Origin: Paramacrobiotus metropolitanus
Taxonomy: Eukaryota > Tardigrada > Eutardigrada > Parachela > Macrobiotidae
Assembly (NCBI RefSeq): GCF_019649055.1
Contig: NW_026570277.1
Span: 744,001 to 808,000, forward strand
Direction of reading: 5' to 3'
Length of the DNA: 64,000 nt
Numbering within the stretch: position 1 is the stretch's first letter; each line of letters opens with the position of its first letter. The notes beneath the pieces are model-generated. The model ran no database searches. It worked only from the letters and a program-made list of their open reading frames with translations, and was not told where the DNA came from. The translations under genes were made by a program, and so were the position numbers. Of this stretch, positions 43,964 to 53,933 are shown in pieces.

Positions 43964-46900
43964 CTAAGAAATATAATCATCGGGCAGTAAGGTTTCGCTT
44001 GCATCTTGAATATAGTTCAGGAATATTCGAAACTTCTTCTGACAGGGATCGTTTGGCGCCGAGTAGTATGTCAGACGCAACTTAGCCGAGTTTTGCGGGT
44101 TGGATTCGGAGATGACGGTGCGACCCCGTTGGCATACGGCGACGATAGCATCTTGCGATGCACTGAACTCAGGATCACTAAGAACCGTGGCTCCTGCGGC
44201 ATTTAGTAAATACTGGTGACAACTGACAACGAACTGTCGGCAAGAAAGTGAGGCATCGGCAATAATATATAGAATCTTCGAACTGGTGGTGTTCAGCGGT
44301 CTTTCATAGAATAGCCAGGTGCCTTCAGAGAACTCCACGGTTCCTTCGGAACAGTTGATGAATAAAGGAGCGCCAAGCGGACAAACTAAATAGTTGCTGA
44401 CCCAGCTCTTGATAGGTACTACCGCTGGAACCGGCAATGGCGAGACGCTGCTGGCCGCATCGCTCAAGATGTTGTCTGTAATGAACCTCGAGAAATCTAC
44501 ACGAATGCTGTGGCATTGTGGGCTCAAATCCGTATCCACGACGATCTTCAATGGATTTAAGTCATCGGGATCAGGTCCCCACACGGAAATCCGATTATGA
44601 CGGCAGTACAGGGTGACCTCCGATGTGGAACTGGGATCTGGCTGCGAGACGTTTCCAAGTTCCAGCACGTTGTGGTAGATGTCATGGAAGACGCTGTTAC
44701 AGCGCATGGTGGTGTCGCTGGTGAAATGGACGATCAACGCCTCAATCTGTTCCAGATTCCGTTCGGATATCGTAACGGAGCCTTTCCTGCAGCGGATTTC
44801 CACGGGATCGAGCTGCTTACATTGTGCACCTCAACACAAAAATAAAACTATCTCAGGTAGGTTTTATGTAGGTTCGTCGAAGTACCGTTCTAATGAGTTT
44901 GGGTGTGATGAGTGGGACAGGATTACGTACAGGGCAACTGCAGCAGCCGAGAGAGTTCCCGGTAATGGCTTTCTCCTGGACCATGATTCCGCCGACCAGT
45001 ATACTCCACCGGGCCGCAGCGCATTTCGAAATGTTGAAGGTTGTGCGAGGTGTTTAAGAGTAGGCGAAGAAAGGACTGAGTTTCGCAACATGAGCAGCAC
45101 ATCCTGTTTTCTGTAAGGTCCATGTGAGTTAACCCCGGCATGGATTGCAAGAACCAAGCGGGCAACGCCGTCAATGCGTTTCCCGACAGCAGAAAAACTT
45201 CTAACGCTTTAAATTTGAATCCTGATCGACTTTTGTCCAGCTGGCGCATTTTTGGCTGTTGTCTACCAAGGTGTAACCATCTCTGTAACAAGACGACAAT
45301 CACTGCGCGTCGTATGCAACCGCCAGAAAAGTTTAAAATCTGCTTCTGCGTACAAAACGACCACGTCTTGATATTGCCATCGCGCTTTTAGGTTAAAAAC
45401 GCCAAAAAAACGATTTTACGTATGTTCTTACCAACCACGAATCCAGCGGTGCGAACACGCTCAAATCAAGCTTCTGCAATGCATTACTCCGGAGATCCAA
45501 AGATAAAGAGTGACCATCCAGTCTGTTTAATACCACTGGCTGGAACGTATCAGCGGATATGTCATAAATGTCGTTATACGACAAATCTAGCCAGCTCAGC
45601 TTCGGAAAAGATCCCAAGGTGTCGGCATCCAGCCAGCCAACTTTAGAGAAAGCAACTGTCAAATATTTAGTTGTGTTCTGCACGTTCTTCAAGAAACTTT
45701 TGAATGGAGGCCTGCCGTTCTCCTCTCCCATAAATCCTGACAGCGTGATAGAGGTTAAATCCTTTCGGGAGGGAAGAGGCTTATGATCGTTTCGCAGTAT
45801 ATTGCAGTAGACAGTGGTCGATCGGTTGAAATCCGACAATTCCCAGGGCTGCCAAGCAAGTTGTCAGTGGTCACCGATATACAGACATGTGCGAGGGCGT
45901 AAAATAAATGTCTTCGATTCATTAGTGAAGTAAATTAGCAACACCGATGTTAACTGAAATTGTAAGTAATTGAACAGACCAAGTGAATTCTGGATAAATT
46001 CCAAACATTTCCAAAAGAACGCAGGCAGGTGTACCAAAGTCTCATTGGGGATGCATCTTCTTTAAATTTTGCATATTAATTCACGTATGTTACGAAGGGA
46101 AAAGAATTCTTGCAGCGGGTACCGCGATGGACTTTATTGGTGACTTCCACGACTCAAAATTTTCAACTACTTAAACAGCAGCTCCCCCAAATTAGCGATG
46201 CAGCCGCGCTTATATTCGCGGCAGTTGCCAAACATCAAAGGCTATAAAAAGATAGCAAAGCAAAAACAACAGGTTATGCAATAAAAAACCAACGCGCCTA
46301 CCGGCGTGAATACATTCCCGATGACATCATACAAATGCTCGTAACATCCTAACACGTAAATATAACGATAGTGTTTAACCCGAACTGTTGCAGAGTTGCA
46401 ACATTTTCTTCAAACTTTTATATGTGACAAAAATGCCATAACCGCAGATTGGTGTAAAGACGAGCTTCATGCATACGTGAGTTTAAATGCAAAATTTGAA
46501 GATTGATCCATAGTACGACTTCTGGCATACCTGAATGGGTTTAAACGTTTTCCAGTTTCCATACATAAATTTCCAGAGTTTTTTTTAATCAGCTTTACAT
46601 AGTTGTCAAAACGTGTTCCTGCTCCATTTCTTAACGCTGCGCTCCCTTTTAATTTTATAAATTTTACTCAATATAATTCTGTTTAAAATCAGTGTTTGCC
46701 AATTTTTTTAACTGATACAGCAATAACGTAACCTTGATTTAAGCTTAGCTGTATATTCGTACACCGGAACCAATGGGCGAACCGTGCTTGTCAGCGCAAG
46801 CTATGGTCAGTATTTCCACGTCGTTCGGGATAATGCTAGCGTCAAATGGGCGAGAAAAATCCAACTGCGGGACTGCTGCATCACCGATGCAGGTGAACCG

Positions 46901-47011
46901 TTTAGACTGGGGATTATACTTCTGGCAATATTGGCCACAACTGCCGCTAATGGCCATACAGATGAGCCAGCATAATGTTGCGCAATACATACAGCAAACA
47001 CTTCGGTTCAT
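43964..47011 (-). CDS. Secreted LRR protein with a four-fold Cys-pair repeat
   Basis: Exons on the minus strand: exon 1 47011 to about 46760 (signal peptide MNRSVCCMYCATLCWLICMA, then a Cys-containing cap), exon 2 about 45857-45432, exon 3 45282-44931, exon 4 44829-43964. The exon 2/3 (149 bp intron) and 3/4 (101 bp intron) junctions fit both consensus and frame. The exon 1/2 junction is uncertain. Exons 2-3 carry LRRs (FPKLSWLDLSYNDIYDISADTF, LEVFLLSGNALTALPAWF, LTHMDLTENRM) closed by a C-terminal Cys cap (CCSCC...MRCGPVEYTG). Exon 4 encodes ~285 residues made of about four ~65-residue modules, each with a Cys near the start (for example IRCRKGSVTISE, LYCRHNRISVWG) and one ~40-45 residues later. 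I do not know this module. There is no transmembrane segment, so the product is likely extracellular and ligand-binding. Confidence 0.7.
46030..46560. repeat. Decayed relative of the 19.1-19.8 kb palindrome, in intron 1 of the LRR gene
   Basis: GGTGTACCAAAGTCTCATT at the left and ACTTCTGGCATACCTGAATGGGTTTAAACG at the right correspond to outer parts of the palindrome arms, in inverted orientation to each other. The centre is different. Confidence 0.6.
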
Positions 47012-47410
47012 TGTAATTTCAGGGTGCTTCTTTGTTGAAAATCCTGATGTCCAGGAGTATTCCTTGCTGTTAGAGCTTTTTATCTGCTAGTGCCATCGGA
47101 AAGAATTTTTCTGGTTAAGTGGAACTGTTTTGTTACCGGCTTCTTCTAGTGCTTTTTAGTACGGACGCGTAAGTGTGCTTATAATGTATTAAAGTTTGAA
47201 ATATCTGAAGCAATATGCTTTAATATCTGGTGTCACATGGTGCTGCAGTTCTTGTAGCAAGCAAGCAATGCGCTAGAACATTTAATCGGCAAAATCAGTT
47301 GCATATGATAGCGATCGTAATACGGTCGACGTTTAGATCAACAGCAGTTACAAACATGCCGATTAAAAGCAAGAACGGCAGTATATGTTGTGTCAGAACT
47401 CAGAAACTAG
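47012..47410 (-). promoter_or_regulatory. 5' flank of the LRR gene
   Basis: Non-coding, with homology to 39660-40010. The 3' LTR of the Gypsy element lies immediately upstream of it, in the same transcriptional direction as the LRR gene. Confidence 0.4.
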
Positions 47411-47666
47411 TGTAGTGGTTTGCCCCGGGACTACACTTATCCCATACGAAGGGGGCTTATAATTATGATCATTATTATGTTTCTATTTAGAATCTTACAA
47501 AAATAATCGAGAACTGAGTCACCTTTTCCACTTTTATCATCAAAATAACATCAAAATCAGAATTAATAAAAGTAGTCCAAATCATCACAAGGCAACTGAT
47601 TAGTGAGCATTCCTTCTAATATAGAATTCTATGAAGAAGTACAGAAATACCATCAGCAGCGCTACA
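47411..47666 (-). repeat. 3' LTR
   Basis: 256 bp bounded by TGTAG...CTACA, identical to 56368-56623. Confidence 0.95.
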
Positions 47667-47669
47667 CGA

Positions 47670-47680
47670 CCCCTTTTTCC
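47670..47680 (-). promoter_or_regulatory. Polypurine tract
   Basis: GGAAAAAGGGG on the minus strand, three bases before the 3' LTR, where plus-strand DNA synthesis would be primed. Confidence 0.85.
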
Positions 47681-47820
47681 GGGATAAAAACAGAAGAATA
47701 GTGGTTAATAAAATGCATAAAAATATGAGCAACAATTTCAGAGATTAATATTCCATCACAATGTTAGTAAGATCAACAAAAATAATACCATTCCATCGGT
47801 AAATCGCCCATCCATCGGCA

Positions 47821-49024
47821 CTCTCATTCCGCATCCTTTTCCATAGGATCATACAGATGCTCCGTTCCAAAGTCGTCTTCTTCCTCTTCTTCCCCTTCGA
47901 GACCAGGAACTGGCAGGTCCGCAAGTGGATCGGGCGCGTTATCCTGTACAGGAGCATTAGCAGCCGCTTCTTCCTGAATAGGATTTTCCTGTTCACGAGG
48001 ATCGACACGTGCCGCTTCGCGAGCGTCCATCTCGTCCAGCATGGCTTCAGCATCGCGAACGATATCACGAGGAACTTTGTACATGTACTCCAGCTGATAG
48101 ATATGTCGGCGGAAGTACTCAATGCTGACAGGTTGGCCTGCCCAGGCGCGGCGGAGTTTCTCGCGGATCTTTAGCTGCCCGGGTTTCTTTTCCTTTGGCT
48201 GGCGCAGAAACGCAGTAGGATGGCGCGGTCCAGCAGGGGTTGAGGAAACGGCAAACAGAAGCCGCATTCAACGAAACACTGACAGGTGGCGCTGGCGGTC
48301 CACTAATAGGCAGCTGATGAGCAAACTGGTGAATCCAGTTACCTGAGACAGGAGCCGCAGCCCGATATCCTGAATTAGGAGCAACCGCAGACGATCCTGG
48401 AATAGGAGGCAGGGGAAATCCTGGTGGTGTAGGATCGTTAACCACTCCAGGTGGTGGAGCGCTGACACGAATTTGCCCACCACGATTGGCACCCGGTCGA
48501 GTCTGCGCAGGTACGACGGTGTAGCGGACTCCTGGCGGTGGACGCTCGGTTTCAATATGGTAACCGGGAATGTAGTCACCGTCAGCATCCGGCTCATTCT
48601 CGACAACATATTCCACCAGAGGTTCCTGAGTAGGAGGAGGCAAACGCTGCGGAGTGCCAGACGCAGAAGTTCATCCAGGCTGATCCACAGCAACAGGTCC
48701 ACGCGAAGTACTCGCGCCAACATTCACAGTCAATCCTAAAGAGGAAACACCAACAGCTGAGACCGATCCTAAAGAGGAATTACTATTTCCTGAATAGGAA
48801 GATCGGCCATAATGGCGGTAACGAGCCGGCAGACGGGGTATAACCGATTGCATGCCTGGAGACATGGCGTCGAAGTGACGATCATCCATCAGCTGCACAT
48901 ACGCATCAGCAAACCCGAAGCAGGCATTGCGAAACACACGGCGTGTTTCCACATTAACCCGTGCAATATCCTCCGCAGGAAATTGAAAATGATCGGGATC
49001 ATAACAGCCGAGATCCTCCGCCAT
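47821..49024 (-). pseudogene. Second extra ORF (~400 codons), broken by a UGA and a frameshift
   Basis: It starts MAEDLGCYDPDHFQFPAEDI at 49024. The frame meets a single TGA at 48671-48673 and continues open in the same frame (VEYVVENEPDADGDYIPGYH, then a Pro-rich stretch) to about 48255, where coding character moves to another frame (KEKKPGQLKIREKLRRAWAG, IYQLEYMYKVPRDIVRDAEA) ending in an acidic tail (EEEEEDDFG). There is no transmembrane segment, so it is not an ordinary env. Its position before the 3' LTR fits an accessory gene of this lineage. Not recognised. Confidence 0.6.
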
Positions 49025-49229
49025 TTTTAATGGATGAAATAACCAAAATAAAAAAATATTCAAAGTTCTCGACTTGTAGAATTTTGAAATATGGCGTACT
49101 CAATTTAGCGAAGTCACGCCGGCATGTTATACCATGCAACAAGTGGCGCCTCCTATTACAGGAAAACTGGCCAATCATCACTGACTGGCAAATTCCACTC
49201 ACGGGACTGTGATAATGGGCGGCTGACGA

Positions 49230-49781
49230 TCAAAATGCCATTTTGATATCTGATTCATCACAGTAAGAAATTTTCACGTTTCTGTTCAAGAACAAACAAA
49301 TGCAAAACGCAAAACATTTACCCCTTTTCCGTAATAATAATAATAATAAAAGATGAATAATTATTTTCTGAATAGAACAACCTTCTGAAATTAGAAGTAC
49401 GAACCACTTGACGGAATGACAATAAATATGCCACTCTTCCATATTATCTGCGACATTCCTACTTGTACGAAACATGTATGAATCGAAAAAATTCAACTGT
49501 TCTACAGTAAGATTTTGAGGAAACCGTAATCCCTGTAAACCATAACAGAGATAAAATTCAATAATTTCATTTCTAGAACTTAGAAAATATTCAACTGGCG
49601 CATCTCGAAAAGGTCGCACATTACCAGTACGTTCTGCATAGAAGAAAATCACCGAGCGAATAAATCGTATTGCTTCTAAATACAGAAATCGACGGTCATT
49701 ATCCCACAAATATCGGGAAATTAAATCAATTAAGTGATAACCAGCAATAATCCACGTATCCAAGTAAACATTAGGCAGCAT
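49230..49781 (-). CDS. Extra ORF after pol (183 aa), unknown
   Basis: It starts 42 bases after the pol stop on the same strand. It is rich in aromatic and hydrophobic residues (WIIAGYHLIDLISRYLWDND, AIRFIRSVIFFYAERTG), with a Leu run near residue 145. The last third may be intronic, since AG acceptors such as TTTCAG occur at ~49385. I see no signal peptide, glycosylation sites or envelope features. It could be an accessory protein, or a first exon joined to the next ORF. Not recognised. Confidence 0.5.
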   Translation of the reverse strand: MLPNVYLDTWIIAGYHLIDLISRYLWDNDRRFLYLEAIRFIRSVIFFYAERTGNVRPFRDAPVEYFLSSRNEIIEFYLCYGLQGLRFPQNLTVEQLNFFDSYMFRTSRNVADNMEEWHIYCHSVKWFVLLISEGCSIQKIIIHLLLLLLLRKRGKCFAFCICLFLNRNVKISYCDESDIKMAF

Positions 49782-49823
49782 AATGTACGAGATAAATCCT
49801 CAATAGGAATGTACGACGAATTT

Positions 49824-50384
49824 TCATAAATTAATTTTAACAACACACTGATACCGCTTTGGCGCTTTGGTGATGCGGCCTGAACGACTGGTAAATGGCA
49901 CAATGTCGACAGTCTTTTTCCGGTACAGACGCTTCGCCGCTGGCTTCGCTGGCAAGGCGAGATTATCTGACGGCAGATCTAAGGCTGGAATGTCAAGGGC
50001 AGTGGCTTCTACCGGCTCCGTATCTTTTGGCACATCAGCAATCGGCGGCACATTTTCTAATTCAGAATTATCATTCCTAATAATTTCAGGAACTTCACCA
50101 GATGGTCTGGGATAAAAAGGCTCAATTCTATTGATGTTATAATTATCCACTTTCTGACGGAAAGAATGCAACAATTGTAATTTATAGACATTTTCATTAA
50201 TACGTTCTAAGACCTTATAAGGTCCAGAATACTTCTGTCGCAATTTGTCGGCCTTCTTGACAAGATGTGCAAATTCTCGCACCTTCACAAGGTCGCCTAT
50301 AGAAAACTCAAGTTTTCGGCGATTTACATCGGTCGCGGCGGCATTCCTATCCTGCCGAATGCCAATACGCGCGCGCAACTTCAT
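49824..50384 (-). pseudogene. Pol C-terminal tail (GPY/F module), out of frame
   Basis: It overlaps the end of the main pol frame by ~38 bases in a different frame. It contains KYSGPYKVLERI, the GPY/F module that normally closes Gypsy integrases, and a Pro/Ala/Glu-rich tail. The shift occurs in a short GC dinucleotide run at ~50371-50379, so it looks like slippage in replication or sequencing. A programmed event is not excluded. Confidence 0.8.
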
Positions 50385-53300
50385 ACGCTTCTTGAAAGAA
50401 ATCCGTTAGTTTCTGAGAATAATCAGATAAATTCAGATACGTACTGTCTTCCACCGATTTAATAATCGTATCTACTGGAAGTTCATTCTCACGACCAAAC
50501 ATCAACTTAAACGGCGACATCTTCGTGACGTCGTGTTCCGTAGAATTATGCGCTGAGGCGATAAATGGGAGATATTGATCCCAATCACGCTGGTCATCTG
50601 ACACATACATGGCCATTCCTTCTGCTAAAGGAGACATCTGTCTTTCTACTTGAGAATTACCTTGCGGATGATACGCTGTTGTACGAAGCTGACTAACACC
50701 GATTAACTTATTAACTTCGTACAGCAAATTATTTCTAAAATGCTTTCCTCGGTCAGTAAGCAACCGCTTAGGAGTACCAAACATTAAAATAACATTCTGC
50801 ACGTAGAATCTGGCTACTTCTGCAGCCGACTGGTCTTTTAACGGTCCAGCCCATATATACTTCGTCAGAGCGTCGGTCACAACACAGGCGTATTTATTAC
50901 CTAATCCTGATACAGGAAAAGGACCTAATAAATCCATATACACAGTACTCATCGGTCCTTCAACAGGAAGATGCTGCAAATAACCTGACATAGGTTTACG
51001 AGTAACTTTCCTCATCTGACATTGCGGACACGTCTTTATGTACCGTTTAACGTAATTCACCATATCGTTAAACCAGAAACGACGCTTAATCAGACTTACG
51101 GTCTTATCCACGGCCTGATGTCCTGCTAGAGGAATATCATGTACAGTCCGCATTACATCATCCCGTAAATGTTTGGGAACCATGAGACACTTTACGTCAA
51201 CACCGTTCTCTCTCCTTTTATAATATAGGACCGAATTACGTAGTTTATACTGACGGTGATACGAGGCAAACTGAGGATCGGCAGGATTGTCCATCGCATC
51301 CACGATTTTCTTAATAGAAGGATCCAATAGCTGTTCATCACTCAACCATTTGTCGTCCTTCCAAGGATCGTCATTGGCATTTTCATCTTCATCCTGCACT
51401 TCTGCGACGTGCGCATAAACCGGCAGCTTATCCGCGATATCCGGTTCGGCGGGGCCAACGGGAAAACGGCTAAGACAGTCTGCATTATGGTGGAATTTTC
51501 CCGGGCGATACTGAACTTCCTTGTCCAGTGTCGACAATAATAATGCCCAGCGCGCAAGTCGTGGATTATTACCGCTATACTTTTCTATCTCTAGAAGCGC
51601 TCTGTGATCGGTTTTAACGATGAAATGATTAAATTCCAAGTAATGACGGAATTTCTCGTAAGAAAATATTATCGCTAATAATTCGAGATGCGTAGCCGGA
51701 TAATTACGCTCAGCTGTGGTCAGCGACCGGTTACAAGTTGCCACAATTTTACCTTCCTGGCTCAGGATACCGGCAACACCAATACCACACGCATCACATT
51801 CCACTACAATTTCTTTCGTAGAATCAAAACGAGTTAAAACAGGCGCATTACTCAACGTTTCTTTCAGATCATTAAACGCCTGTAAATGTACTTCACTCCA
51901 CTCCTTTTTAAAATTCACATTTTTTCTTACTAAAGGAGTAAGTACATACGTCATATGACTCATATTCACACAAAATTTCCTATAAAAATTCGCAAGTCCT
52001 AGGAAACTCTGTAACGCAGTAACACTATCAGGAACGGGAAATTTCCTAATCGCATCCAAATACTGCGGATCAGCCTTAATTCCTGACTTATTAATAATAT
52101 GTCCTAGGAACTTCCAACTTCCGTCCATTACACGCTGGAAGGTAGCGGGACCGTTGCAAACGCCAAACGGCATCCGCTTAAACTCAAACAACCCATCTTG
52201 GGTACAGAATGCGGTTTTAGACTGATCCTCAGGTGCAATAGGAATCGCCCAATAACCGGACTTACAATCTAGCGTTGTATACCAGTCACAATCTCCTATC
52301 GCATGAAGGATATCCTCAATAATCGGCATAGGATAAGAGTCTTTAACAGTTAATTTATTTAACTGCCGAAAATCTAAGCAAAAGCGGACTCCAGCGTCTT
52401 TCTTTTCTACTAACAGAATTCTATTAGACCAATCAGATTTAGAACGCTGGATGACTCCCTGCGCTAACATCTTATCAACTTCATCCATAATTAACTTTCT
52501 ACCGGTCCAGTCATACCGGCGAGGCGTCTGCTTAAACGGCTTCGCATCACCCGTCCTAATATAATGAAATTCATTAGGAACATTACCAAACGGTTCCTTC
52601 TCTGTAGGAAATAATCGTACATGCTTCCGCATTAATTCTTTAACTCGCTGACGCTGCTCCTCATTTAAATTAGGATTTAATTTGCACTCAGCGAAACTTG
52701 TCTCAAATTCTTCATCTGTCATGTACACATTCTCCTGACCTACACTGCCAACCGACGCAGGAACATCAGGATTTTCCTTAAAATTCTCTAAACTACCGAT
52801 CATAACACCTTTCTTAATAATAATATTATTAGTTGTACGATTTTCTAACCAGAATAAAATCGTATCATTTTCACAATTAACCACCGCATTAGCCAGCTGT
52901 AGTCCTATGCCTACATTCTTGGCCCGGTTTGGCAAAAACATATATTCACCATCTCTTATTTTCTTACGCCCGGGGCTTAATTCAATGACTACCTGAGTCC
53001 TAGGAGGAACCTGAACATGTCGGGCAGAATAGACTGTTACCGGCCGGGCCAATCCACTCTCCGCAACACGTCCCACTCGGCGTTTCGGCGGCACTACCTT
53101 AGCTGTCTGCGGTTGCGGTGACTTCTCCAATCCAGAACGAGGTTGCGCATTCCCCACTCCGGAAACTGGTTTTGCCACGCCCGCAGGCACCGGTCGCACA
53201 ACAGGAACATCCGAGGTCCTCTGCTTCACACTGGAACTTACACTCACACACGAATCATCACACTTCAGCCTTTCCAGGCGTTCACGCATTTCTACTGAGA

Positions 53301-53933
53301 AGTCATCAAGTACTCGTGCATCAAGATTGGCGTTCAAACCATCATCATTAATAAATGAATTACCCAAACTCAACAATTCACGGGTCAACCTTTCACATTG
53401 CACTTTCTCCTCTTCTTCAAAAGAATTAATCAAAGAAGGCACTTGTACTTTAATTGTCGGAAAATAATCTCGATAATCAAAAGTTATCGTTTTAATTTTC
53501 TTAAGGAAATCCGTTCCTAAAATTAAAGGATAAGGCGTACTTTCTTCTCTCACAAAGAGACTGTGCTGAAACACAATATCGCACATCTCTAAATTGGCTT
53601 GCAAACAGAAACGAAACTTCGGTAATGATACACCATTAATACCAATCACATTCCAATGCTGGTAATTTGGATCAATTTCCTGATAAAGGATTTTATGATT
53701 ATCACAAAATTCTTTCGAAATCATAGAAATTGCAGCACCAGTATCAAATAAACAGCTGATTTCACGATTATTTAATTTAATTCCCATTAGCGTATCTGGA
53801 CCATAAACTGGGTATTCTGCCTTACAAAGCTGCTTCTTGTACAAAGAATTAACGTAAACCGTACTCATATACAATTTATCCGGAGGCTTTCTCACACGCG
53901 GCACAGACTCACCTCCCTGAGCTGCGCCTAGGC
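50347..53933 (-). CDS. pol: Pol polyprotein with reverse transcriptase active-site deletion
   Basis: It is entered by -1 frameshifting from gag; the ATG-like start inside is not needed. Order: aspartic protease (FDTGA, near residue 54), a linker, reverse transcriptase (FCLDFRQLNKLT, LDCKSGYWAI, RMPFGVCNGPATFQRV), RNase H (ECDACG, HLELLAI, KTDHRALL), the integrase HHCC finger (GHQAVDK...CPQCQ) and the integrase D,D-E core (MDLLGPF, LLTDRGKHF, NSQVERQ). After FQRVMD the protein jumps straight to FLGHI, so roughly 45-50 residues, including the YxDD catalytic aspartates, are absent (junction near 52118). The frame also ends early at 50347, where a GCGCGCG run shifts the GPY/F tail into another frame. 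Protease, RNase H and integrase motifs look complete. Confidence 0.9.

Noticed and set aside
47821-49781. Retroviral-type env gene in the Gypsy element
   Set aside because: No signal peptide, furin site, fusion-peptide-like segment or C-terminal membrane anchor can be seen in either ORF.
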